Shown here in pieces: positions 17,826 to 25,964 of a stretch of 64,000 nucleotides of DNA. The notes under the pieces are model-generated. The model saw only the letters and a list, made by a program, of their open reading frames with translations, made no database searches and had not been told where the DNA came from. Within the stretch, counting starts at the first letter, position 1; the number at the start of each line of letters is the position of its first letter. Position numbers and translations under genes: made by a program. Origin of the DNA: Chitinophaga tropicalis (lineage in GTDB: Bacteria > Bacteroidota > Bacteroidia > Chitinophagales > Chitinophagaceae); contig NZ_WRXN01000012.1 of assembly GCF_009758205.1 (NCBI RefSeq), positions 62,001 through 126,000 on the forward strand. The letters are read 5' to 3'.

Positions 17826-19676
17826 ATGCAATTCACCGACTTCTGGATTGGAAAGATACAGGCGGACAGATTGCCTGAGTCACTAGATACCCCGGGGCTC
17901 ATAAAATATCTTACCGTGTTTGCCACTGAAGAACAGTGTTTCCAGGTGATGTACCAATGGCATGAAACCTCTCTTAAACGTACATCGGAGAAATGGTTCC
18001 CCAGGCAGGAACTGATAAAGCTCCTGGAAGATAAGATACATAAAAAAGGAATGACGCCTACACTGCGTTATTGTCTGGAGCTGCTGGACTCTTCTGAGAA
18101 AAGAACGGTGACTGCGGCGGAAGACAGGATCAATATCCGGATAGATAACCTGGTGAATAAGGGGCCGGACCTGCTGATAAGTCGCCGGGACCCGTTAGGC
18201 ATCTACATACTCAATATAATAGAAGGATTTAATAAAGAGACCCAGCAGAAAGAATGGATAGATCTGCTGCGGCATTGTCTGAATGCCGGTACCGGCTCCC
18301 GTCCTACACAGAACTGGCTGAAAAAGGCGAGACAACTGACGGCGCGGCTGGATAATAAACAGCTATCCCAGCACCTGCATCAATGGATAAGTTATTGCCG
18401 TACTATTCTTACTGAAAGACATGAGGGGATTAAAGGTACGCCTGATTTTGATGTGGATTATCTCAGTCCTATCAATCACGACCTGTTAAAGGCCCTTATC
18501 TGGCTGATACCTCTTATCAAAGGGACCAGCCTGTACGATCTGGCGGAAGATTATGCCTGCTGGGCTTTTAAGAGGGGTAAGGAAACCGGTCCTCTTTCCT
18601 CAAGGACAGGTCTGGCCGTCACCTATGTATTCACGTTCCTTCCGTTTGACAGCGCTCTTTCCAGGATACTGGCCATCAGGAAGAGTGTGCAGGATAAAGC
18701 TGCGCAAAAGAGCATTGATAAAGTGCTGTTGCTGCTGGCAGAGAAGAACAATATATCATCCACTGAACTAGAAGAATCCCTGGTACCTACCTTTGGCGTA
18801 AAGTCCGGGGGAATTATTGAAACCACTATCGGAAAGCATGTGCTTTCCTGTCAGCTTATTTTTCCGGGAAAGTCTCCCGTTACCTGGAAGCTGAATGGCG
18901 CTGCAGTAGATACCAGCCGGTCATTAAAACAAAACAAGGCATTCAGGGAGTTTCAGGCGCAGGTGCGGAATGTAGAAAGTCAGCTGGCGGCTTATGCGGC
19001 GAAAATAGAAAGTTTTTTCCTGCAGCAGCGTTCATGGTCTTTTGCCCACTGGGAGAAATATTACCTGCAGCATCCATTACTGGGATTGTTATCCTCCCGT
19101 CTTATCTGGACCTTCAATGACGGCAACAAAAAGACTGAGTGTATATTGCTTAATGGCTGTCTGACGGATGTACAGGGGAATGTTGTTAATATGATGCCGG
19201 AAACGATCGTGACGCTATGGCATCCTCATGGTGCGAGTACGAGAGTGATGAATGCCTGGAAGAAATTCCTCCGTTTACATCAGATAGAACAGCCTTTTGA
19301 ACAGGTGCACAGGTCTATCTTTGCTCCTAATACGGAAGAGCTGACAGATGGTATATTTTCCGGCAGGTTCTCTTCATTGTTGCTTGACCGAGGGAAGTTT
19401 ACTGTTGCCAGTGTTCGTAAGGGATGGAATGTAAGGAAGAAGGTTCCGCATAACTGGCGGTTCCTGCCTTATATTGAGCTTACTGACTGGGATATAAGGG
19501 TGAATTTCCTGGCGGATATGAAAGAGGAAGATACTATTCTGACTGATAATATCAGTTTTTATAAACAGGGTGTGCCGTTGCCGTTGAAGGAGGTGCCGCC
19601 TGTTATTTTTTCGGAGATTATTTTGCATATTGATTCGTTTGTGAAAATGGCTAATACCGAGTTGTATAATAGATAA
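17826..19676 (+). CDS. DUF4132 domain protein without WGR domain
   Basis: A 616-residue protein from the ATG at 17826; an upstream TTG would add 25 residues of unlikely sequence. The C-terminal third carries the DUF4132 signature: MPETIVTLWHPHGAS, then a gap, IEQPFEQVHRSIF, and a final strand-rich part. The MolR-type members usually carry an N-terminal WGR domain, absent here; the first 300 residues are helical and repeat-like. Cytoplasmic, no signal peptide. Function is unknown; some relatives lie near molybdate genes, and here the next gene is fdhD, so a loose link to molybdoenzyme metabolism is possible. Confidence 0.75.
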   Translation: MQFTDFWIGKIQADRLPESLDTPGLIKYLTVFATEEQCFQVMYQWHETSLKRTSEKWFPRQELIKLLEDKIHKKGMTPTLRYCLELLDSSEKRTVTAAEDRINIRIDNLVNKGPDLLISRRDPLGIYILNIIEGFNKETQQKEWIDLLRHCLNAGTGSRPTQNWLKKARQLTARLDNKQLSQHLHQWISYCRTILTERHEGIKGTPDFDVDYLSPINHDLLKALIWLIPLIKGTSLYDLAEDYACWAFKRGKETGPLSSRTGLAVTYVFTFLPFDSALSRILAIRKSVQDKAAQKSIDKVLLLLAEKNNISSTELEESLVPTFGVKSGGIIETTIGKHVLSCQLIFPGKSPVTWKLNGAAVDTSRSLKQNKAFREFQAQVRNVESQLAAYAAKIESFFLQQRSWSFAHWEKYYLQHPLLGLLSSRLIWTFNDGNKKTECILLNGCLTDVQGNVVNMMPETIVTLWHPHGASTRVMNAWKKFLRLHQIEQPFEQVHRSIFAPNTEELTDGIFSGRFSSLLLDRGKFTVASVRKGWNVRKKVPHNWRFLPYIELTDWDIRVNFLADMKEEDTILTDNISFYKQGVPLPLKEVPPVIFSEIILHIDSFVKMANTELYNR

Positions 19677-19691
19677 TGAGGCGGGGAATTG

Positions 19692-19734
19692 CACAAAAAA
19701 ACGCTTTTGCCTTCGGCAAAAGCGTTTTTTTGTG
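19692..19734. terminator. CCTTCGG-core hairpin, 20-bp stem (family copy)
   Basis: Arms 19692-19711 and 19715-19734 pair perfectly around TTC, with an A7/T7 run inside the stem. It terminates the DUF4132 gene. A degenerate GC tail (GTTGCGCGGCT) follows and overlaps the predicted fdhD promoter. Confidence 0.85.
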
Positions 19735-19742
19735 TGGGGGCG

Positions 19743-19774
19743 TTGCGCGGCTTTTCTAAAGAAAGATACATTTG
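19743..19774 (+). promoter_or_regulatory. Candidate promoter of fdhD
   Basis: TTG at 19743-19745 and TACATTTG at 19767-19774 are 21 bp apart, close to the Bacteroidota -33/-7 consensus. The start codon follows about 50 bp later. The -33 box lies inside the repeat tail. Confidence 0.5.
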
Positions 19775-19824
19775 TGTGTGTTTTCAGGCTGATTAAAATT
19801 AAAATGTTACAGTACCTTTATAAT

Positions 19825-20658
19825 ATGTCCAATCCTGCCATTTCTTACACCCGTATCACAAGAGTACAGGATACTCTCGTAACTACTACGGAAGATGCCC
19901 TGGCTGCAGAAGAACCGCTGGAAATATGGCTGGTATACGGCCAGCAGCATTGCCGTAAACAGCAGAGTATTACTGTTACCATGCGTACCCCCGGTCGTGA
20001 TGCTGAACTGGCCACCGGTTTTCTTTATACGGAAGGTATTATTAAGAGCGCAGCAGATATTGCAGATATCAGCGCTGGTAGTGATAAGAGCAATATTATC
20101 CGTATTACCCTTCATGAAACAGTTGTTCCTTCTCTCGGTACTACATCCCGGAATTTCTTTTCTACCGCCAGCTGTGGCGTGTGTGGCAAGACAGACATTG
20201 CATCTATTTATGCCCCGGTAACCGGTCAACAACCGGAGACGGCAGCTGCTTCCTGGCATTCATCATTGATATTGCAATTGCCGGAAGTGCTCAGGCAACA
20301 GCAGCAGGTGTTTGAAGATACCGGTGGTTTACATGCTGCGGCATTGTTTGACCAACAGGGGCAACTGGTACTGCTGAGGGAAGATATTGGCAGGCATAAT
20401 GCAGTGGATAAGGTTATAGGCGCCGCCCTACAGCAACAGGATTTTGTGCCGGACAGATATATATTACTGCTGAGCGGCCGTGCGGGATTTGAGCTGATAC
20501 AGAAAGCTGCTGTAGCGGGTATAAGGCTGATAGCCGCAGTAGGCGCTCCTTCCAGTATGGCAGTCAGAATAGCAGCTGAAAGAGATATCACGCTGATCGG
20601 CTTTTTACGTGAGCAAAGGTTTAATATTTATACGGGTGAGAAAAGAATAGTGTTCTGA
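19825..20658 (+). CDS. fdhD: Formate dehydrogenase accessory sulfurtransferase FdhD
   Basis: 277 residues from the ATG at 19825; ATG 19804 would add seven. FdhD transfers sulfur from IscS to the Mo-bis-MGD cofactor of formate dehydrogenase-like enzymes. Seen here: the EEPLEI start, RTPG-D-ELATGFLYTEGII, the SCGVCGK loop with Cys117 and Cys120, LREDIGRHNAVDKVIG and the C-terminal RGERFNIYTG-like end. Its partner, a YdeP-type molybdoenzyme, starts 19 bp downstream, so the pair is almost certainly an operon in which FdhD matures the following enzyme. Confidence 0.95.
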   Translation: MSNPAISYTRITRVQDTLVTTTEDALAAEEPLEIWLVYGQQHCRKQQSITVTMRTPGRDAELATGFLYTEGIIKSAADIADISAGSDKSNIIRITLHETVVPSLGTTSRNFFSTASCGVCGKTDIASIYAPVTGQQPETAAASWHSSLILQLPEVLRQQQQVFEDTGGLHAAALFDQQGQLVLLREDIGRHNAVDKVIGAALQQQDFVPDRYILLLSGRAGFELIQKAAVAGIRLIAAVGAPSSMAVRIAAERDITLIGFLREQRFNIYTGEKRIVF

Positions 20659-20677
20659 GTTAGTTAACGCATCTATC

Positions 20678-22990
20678 ATGTCTGATCAACAAATTCCAAC
20701 AACTCCCGGGGCTGAAAACCCCGAGGAATTTACCGGCCACGTAAAGCTGGGTAAGCCCCAAACTACAGCTGCCGGCATTCCTGCAGTTATTTCCAGCGCC
20801 AAACATATACTCCATGAAATGGATGCTGTTCGCGGACTGAAGGCCCTTCTGAAACTGAACCAGAAAGATGGCTTTGACTGTCCCGGCTGTGCATGGCCGG
20901 ACCCGGATGACGAGCGTTCTTCCATCGCAGAATACTGTGAGAACGGCGCCAAAGCTATTGCTGAGGAAGCTACCACTAAAAAGCTGGGATCTGCATTCTT
21001 TGCATCCAACAGTGTGGATGAACTGGCCGCACTCACTGATTATGAGATAGGTAAGAAAGGACGGGTAGCGCAACCTATGTACCTCGCTCCCGGCGCTACT
21101 CATTATAAACCCCTGAGCTGGGAGGACGCATTCGGCAAGATAGCCGGGCATCTCAATGCATTATCGTCTCCTGATGAAGCGATATTTTATACTTCCGGCC
21201 GGACGAGTAATGAAGCCGCTTTCCTCTACCAGCTTTTTGTAAGGGAATACGGCACCAACAACCTGCCGGACTGCTCCAACATGTGTCATGAATCCAGTGG
21301 CGTGGCCCTGGGAGAATCCCTGGGTATAGGAAAAGGCTCTGTAACGCTGGATGATTTTTACCAGGCGGAAGCCATTATAATACTAGGGCAAAACCCGGGT
21401 ACCAATCATCCGCGGATGCTTACTGCGTTGCAGAAAGCGAAGGACAACGGGGCTACTATTATTTCTGTCAATCCGTTACCGGAAACAGGTCTGCTTAACT
21501 TCCTGAACCCGCAGACGGTAAAAGGGGTATTCAATATTAAGGCCAAGCTGACAGATATCTTCCTGCAGGTGAAGATAAACGGGGATATGGCGCTGCTGAA
21601 GGCTATTGCCCTCTTGCTGCTGGAGGAGGAAGACCGGCAGCCGGGAACTGTGTTTGATAAAACGTTCATTAGTGAGAATACGCAGGGCGCGACAGATTAT
21701 ATAGATCACCTGCGCCGGCAGAATATGGATCAGCTGGTGGCTGCAAGTGGTGTTTCTTTGGAACAGATACGTGAGGCCGCCAATGCGCTGATGCATAAAA
21801 AGAAGGTCATTGCCTGCTGGGCAATGGGGCTTACCCAGCATAAAAATGCGGTTGATACTATTAAAGAAGTAGTTAATCTTCTTCTGCTGAAAGGCAGTAT
21901 AGGTAAGCCAGGAGCCGGTACCTGTCCCGTAAGGGGACATAGTAATGTGCAGGGAGACCGTACCGTAGGTATTTATGAGAAACCTTCCGCCAGGCTTCTT
22001 GATAAGATACGGGACATATATGGATTTGAGCCTCCCCGGGAACATGGTTATGATACGGTTTCCGCTATCCGCGCCATGCGTGATGGTAAAGCCAGTGTAT
22101 TCTTTGCTATGGGAGGTAATTTCCTCTCTGCCACGCCGGATACGGAGATCACCGCACAGGCGTTGCGTAATTGTGCGCTGACGGTACATGTTTCTACTAA
22201 ACTGAACCGGAGTCACCTGGTACATGGCAGGGAAGCTATTATACTGCCTTGCCTGGGAAGGAGCGACCAGGATATTCTTAATGGGGAAAAGCAGTTTGTG
22301 ACATGTGAGAACTCTATGGGAGTAGTGCAGATGTCTAAGGGTAACCTCCCTCCTATATCAGCCGATCTGCTGAGTGAGCCGGTTATTGTATGCCGGCTGG
22401 CGCAGGCTACGCTGGGAGACCGCTCCCGGGTTAACTGGAAGCATTATACGCAGCATTATGATTATATCAGGGAAGACCTGGAGAAGGTGATACCCGGGTT
22501 CAATAATTATAATACGCGGGTGAGACATCCGGGAGGTTTTTATCTGCCTAATAATGCAAGGGAAGGGAAGTTCGATACCGGGTCAGGTAAGGCTGTTTTT
22601 AATATTGCACCGCTGACCATTCATCCGTTGGCAGATGATGAATATATGATGATGACTATACGTAGTCATGATCAGTTCAATACAACTATTTATGGGTTGG
22701 ATGACAGGTATAGAGGGATTTACCAGGAGAGGCGGGTTATTCTTATGAATAAAACAGATATTGATAAAGCCGGGTTGAAGACGGGAGATGTAGTAGACCT
22801 GGTGAATGTTTTTGAGGGGCAGGAAAGAGTGGTCAGGAAGTTCCTGGTAGTGGCTTATGATATTCCGGAGAGGTGTACGGCGACGTATTTTCCGGAGGCG
22901 AATGCGTTGGTGCCTTTGAATAGTGTAGCGGAGAAGAGTAATACGCCTACATCGAAGTTGGTTGTGATCAGGGTGAGGAAGAGTTTATAG
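20678..22990 (+). CDS. FdhF/YdeP-family molybdopterin oxidoreductase
   Basis: 770 residues. The N-terminal DGFDCPGCAWPDP motif (Cys68, Cys71) is the hallmark of the YdeP subgroup of the DMSO-reductase superfamily. Further MGD-binding segments include YTSGRTSNEAAFLYQLF, GQNPGTNHPRML and GMGLTQHKN-like CWAMGLTQHKN, plus a C-terminal molydop-binding domain. No twin-arginine signal, so cytoplasmic. It lacks the classical four-Cys 4Fe-4S N-terminus of catalytic formate dehydrogenases. The reaction is unproven; E. coli YdeP is linked to acid resistance. The FdhD gene directly upstream supports a sulfurated Mo cofactor. Confidence 0.9.
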   Translation: MSDQQIPTTPGAENPEEFTGHVKLGKPQTTAAGIPAVISSAKHILHEMDAVRGLKALLKLNQKDGFDCPGCAWPDPDDERSSIAEYCENGAKAIAEEATTKKLGSAFFASNSVDELAALTDYEIGKKGRVAQPMYLAPGATHYKPLSWEDAFGKIAGHLNALSSPDEAIFYTSGRTSNEAAFLYQLFVREYGTNNLPDCSNMCHESSGVALGESLGIGKGSVTLDDFYQAEAIIILGQNPGTNHPRMLTALQKAKDNGATIISVNPLPETGLLNFLNPQTVKGVFNIKAKLTDIFLQVKINGDMALLKAIALLLLEEEDRQPGTVFDKTFISENTQGATDYIDHLRRQNMDQLVAASGVSLEQIREAANALMHKKKVIACWAMGLTQHKNAVDTIKEVVNLLLLKGSIGKPGAGTCPVRGHSNVQGDRTVGIYEKPSARLLDKIRDIYGFEPPREHGYDTVSAIRAMRDGKASVFFAMGGNFLSATPDTEITAQALRNCALTVHVSTKLNRSHLVHGREAIILPCLGRSDQDILNGEKQFVTCENSMGVVQMSKGNLPPISADLLSEPVIVCRLAQATLGDRSRVNWKHYTQHYDYIREDLEKVIPGFNNYNTRVRHPGGFYLPNNAREGKFDTGSGKAVFNIAPLTIHPLADDEYMMMTIRSHDQFNTTIYGLDDRYRGIYQERRVILMNKTDIDKAGLKTGDVVDLVNVFEGQERVVRKFLVVAYDIPERCTATYFPEANALVPLNSVAEKSNTPTSKLVVIRVRKSL

Positions 22991-23003
22991 AAGCGGATAG
23001 AAT

Positions 23004-23050
23004 GCTCAAAAAAAGTGGTTTTTCCTTCGGCAAAACCACTTTTTTTGAGC
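23004..23050. terminator. CCTTCGG-core hairpin, 22-bp stem with one mismatch (family copy)
   Basis: Arms 23004-23025 and 23029-23050 around TTC, with one T-C mismatch three pairs from the loop. It lies between the convergent YdeP-like and Omp85-like genes. A palindromic GC tail, CCGGCCTACGGCCGG, follows. Confidence 0.85.
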
Positions 23051-23091
23051 GAGAAGTTAACCGGCCTACGGCCGGTAGAAATATTTGAAGT

Positions 23092-25005
23092 TTATCTGAA
23101 CTGGAGGAATGCAGGAGCGCGTAAGGCGAAGATATCAAACCGGAAGTCGGTAATGGTAGTGATCTCGAAAAACGTAGACCTTACCGGGTAAGGTGGATTA
23201 GGATAATAGTTAGCCGAGATCTTAATAGTGTTGATAGGCAGGTTTTCATTCCTGATCCTGCAGCCGGCGCCTATACCGGCATAGATGGGATTTTTGAACA
23301 GGTTATTGCTTTGGCTGGTAAGTTGCGACGCCTGCACAGAGGCGAAGAAATTAAATTTAAAGCCCAGTATTTTCAGGGGACTGTAATACACTGTTTCTGA
23401 GCGCAGGTTCATTCGCTGGAAACCGTTCAGCAAAGTGCCGCGATATCCCCAGACACCAAATTCATTATTAATATTCAATGGTTTATAGAAGTAATTATTC
23501 AGGTTACCCAGGTAATCGAATGTAGCGAACTGGCGTAACCTGCCCCATGGAAAGCGGAACAAGCGGCTGTAATATTCCAGGCTCAGGTGCACTACTGCAT
23601 CTTCCGATCGGTAATTACGGAAAAAGCTGCTGATCCCGGCATCTGCACGGATAATGCCCTGCGATCTTGTTACCCAGAACTTCTCCCCTTCCAATCCTGC
23701 ATAGCCACGGGTCCTCCCCTTCCAGGTTTCCCAGCCCGAAGTAAAGGCAGTAGAATACCCCAGCGGAATATCCTCCGTTCTGCCATAGCCAAAAAAATGA
23801 GATGTCTTGAAGAAGTCCTGTTTGAACATCACCGCCTGCAAGAGGTAGAAACGGTGATTATTGTACAGGGGATCATTCTTGTAGATGGTCTGCCAGGGCC
23901 TGAGACTGAATATCTGGTTATAATGCCTTACCAGCAGCGCCAGGTTGGGCTTGCCCGAGTAAGGGTCTCCCCTGTCCTGCTTCAGGAAGTTATAACCGCC
24001 CCAGACGTCTATTACCTGATAACGGTAGTCCCGGTAAACAGAATCCGGGCGGCCGCGGACATTGAGGGAGAAACTCCGGCTCAGGCTTACGCCTCCTACC
24101 CAGTCGGCATCACTTTTATACAAGGGCCTGTTCATGCTTACATACCATGCCCCTTCATATACGCCGGAATCTATTGGCTGGTGGTTGTTCAGGGTGGTAT
24201 AGCCCACCGAGAAGTCGACGAAGGAGCCCAGCGCGTTGTATTTGGTGTACCTGATCTCCTGGGTCCAGGGTGGATTATTATCGTTTCTCCAGGAAGCGCC
24301 GACCCGGAGTTCCTGTCCGGCGCCAAAGAGGTTGTTATTATAGACAGTGGTGCGCAAGGCTGTGGGGCTGGCCTCTGAGAGGTCAAGACCATACTCGAAC
24401 ACGTCTTTTGTTACCACGAGGATATCGACAGAATCGGGGGAAGCGCCCGCGTTGATGATGTAGAGACGGGCGTCCTGGATGAACGGGCGGCTACGCAGGT
24501 AACGTTCGTTGGCAGATATTTCGTTGGGACTGATGGTATCGTTCTGCCGGATAAAAAGGGATTGCCGGATGACCCATTCCTGGGAATTATAGTGCAGGCG
24601 GTTAGCCAGGTGCAATAATCTCATGGAGGTAGAGAAGGTGGTATCGGCAATGTTACTTGGGCCGAATACGTTCACCTTGCGGTAATAGATGTCGCGGATC
24701 ACTTTGCCGGCAAAGGGCTTGAAATACTGTTCACTCTTTATGATGCTGCTATCTGTGCCCTGGGGCTCAGGTGCATTCTGACGGGTCATTCTGCGGATCA
24801 GCGAATCCCGGTACTGTTTATTCCGCAGAGAGTCCCGGTACCGTTTTAAGCCCTGGAACATGCCTCGTCTGGGATCTTTTTTGACCGGTACGGTGTCTTC
24901 CCTCTCCTGGTCCTGGAATGCTCCATTACCATGAACGGCGGGTATTGCCAGGGACAGGCAACAAAGAATGAGTAAGTAAGGTAATATTTTAAAACACTTT
25001 CCCAA
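23092..25005 (-). CDS. Omp85-like outer-membrane protein with a POTRA-like domain
   Basis: A 637-residue exported protein starting at TTG 25005; the in-frame stop a few codons upstream and the good signal peptide (1-28) leave no better start. A Lys/Arg-rich linker follows, then a POTRA-like module (about 105-205, with NERYLRSRPFIQDARLYI and DSVDILVVTKD) and a beta barrel of about 400 residues. It is probably an assembly or translocation factor of the BamA/TamA superfamily, though it differs from BamA in having a single POTRA unit. It converges with the molybdoenzyme gene. Confidence 0.75.
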   Translation of the reverse strand: MGKCFKILPYLLILCCLSLAIPAVHGNGAFQDQEREDTVPVKKDPRRGMFQGLKRYRDSLRNKQYRDSLIRRMTRQNAPEPQGTDSSIIKSEQYFKPFAGKVIRDIYYRKVNVFGPSNIADTTFSTSMRLLHLANRLHYNSQEWVIRQSLFIRQNDTISPNEISANERYLRSRPFIQDARLYIINAGASPDSVDILVVTKDVFEYGLDLSEASPTALRTTVYNNNLFGAGQELRVGASWRNDNNPPWTQEIRYTKYNALGSFVDFSVGYTTLNNHQPIDSGVYEGAWYVSMNRPLYKSDADWVGGVSLSRSFSLNVRGRPDSVYRDYRYQVIDVWGGYNFLKQDRGDPYSGKPNLALLVRHYNQIFSLRPWQTIYKNDPLYNNHRFYLLQAVMFKQDFFKTSHFFGYGRTEDIPLGYSTAFTSGWETWKGRTRGYAGLEGEKFWVTRSQGIIRADAGISSFFRNYRSEDAVVHLSLEYYSRLFRFPWGRLRQFATFDYLGNLNNYFYKPLNINNEFGVWGYRGTLLNGFQRMNLRSETVYYSPLKILGFKFNFFASVQASQLTSQSNNLFKNPIYAGIGAGCRIRNENLPINTIKISANYYPNPPYPVRSTFFEITTITDFRFDIFALRAPAFLQFR

Positions 25006-25071
25006 AAGTAATAAGCAAGTTATACTCTTTATCTAACGTAAAGAATATGTGACAGTTGTACAGGGTTGTTA

Positions 25072-25833
25072 TTATTTTGCTACTACCACGGTTTCCCATC
25101 CGTCATAGCGGGCATTTAACTGCTGGGCCAGTTCCCACAGCAGCATTACTGCTGCATCGATGCTCGCTTCATCCGTCTTATCATTACGGGAAAGCTGTAA
25201 CCCAAAGGGTTGATGACTGTTCTTATCTACAGGGCGGGCTTCAATGGCAAAGCCCAGTTCCTCTGCCTGCTGCCAGTATAGTTCCCTGTCAGCCTCTCCT
25301 GAAAAATAGATCCAGTGATCTATATGGCGCTCTTCTTCTGCATTGTCCCCATGTTCTTTCAGTGTGCGCAGCACTTTCCTGTTCTGGATACGTTGAAATT
25401 CCTGCATATCGGGAAAGAGGAAATCAAAATACAGTTCCCAGGTCTTGTCTTCTTTTACACCATAATCATACTTATAAGCCGGGAAGTTGATCATGGCGTC
25501 TGCTATATGTTTGTCATACAGCAGGGTATTGGCGGTATAGAAATAAAAATCCCGCACCCCGTTAGAGATGGTGCGGCCTACAAAATGTGCCTGTAAGGTC
25601 GTTTCCAGCTGCTGTACAAGGCAATCCTCGATCTCGCCCAGTACCTCAAATTCGTCTCCCTGCGGGAAACCGTCTGCCCTTGGGTTATTGAGGTATACGG
25701 AAATATAGATGGCGTTAGGTTTCCTGGTAAGCGGGGCAAATCTCCGCAGGTCCAGGTCCAACCCGATGATGGCCGGATTATCCTCTATATGACATGTATA
25801 TATATCCCAGTCCGGTTGGTAAGCGTTAGACAT
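25072..25833 (-). CDS. DUF695 protein with C-terminal RraB-like domain
   Basis: 253 residues from the ATG at 25833; an ATG at 25899 would add 22 residues that do not look like family sequence. The N-terminal part (DWDIYTCHIEDNPAIIGLDLDL) is DUF695; the C-terminal part from about residue 150 (RTLKEHGDNAEEERHIDHWIYF and a following EELGF) matches the RNase E inhibitor-like RraB fold. Cytoplasmic. Such two-domain proteins are common but uncharacterised. It is divergent from the TonB receptor at 25965. Confidence 0.8.
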   Translation of the reverse strand: MSNAYQPDWDIYTCHIEDNPAIIGLDLDLRRFAPLTRKPNAIYISVYLNNPRADGFPQGDEFEVLGEIEDCLVQQLETTLQAHFVGRTISNGVRDFYFYTANTLLYDKHIADAMINFPAYKYDYGVKEDKTWELYFDFLFPDMQEFQRIQNRKVLRTLKEHGDNAEEERHIDHWIYFSGEADRELYWQQAEELGFAIEARPVDKNSHQPFGLQLSRNDKTDEASIDAAVMLLWELAQQLNARYDGWETVVVAK

Positions 25834-25964
25834 AAAGCATTGATTCGAAGTATAACAGTCGGCCGTAAAGATACGTAACCCTCTCCGCCATTCATCCATT
25901 ATTGAACCTTTCTTTTTTTAAATCCTTTTACTTTTATGGCAGTTACAGGTTTATAAATGATATC

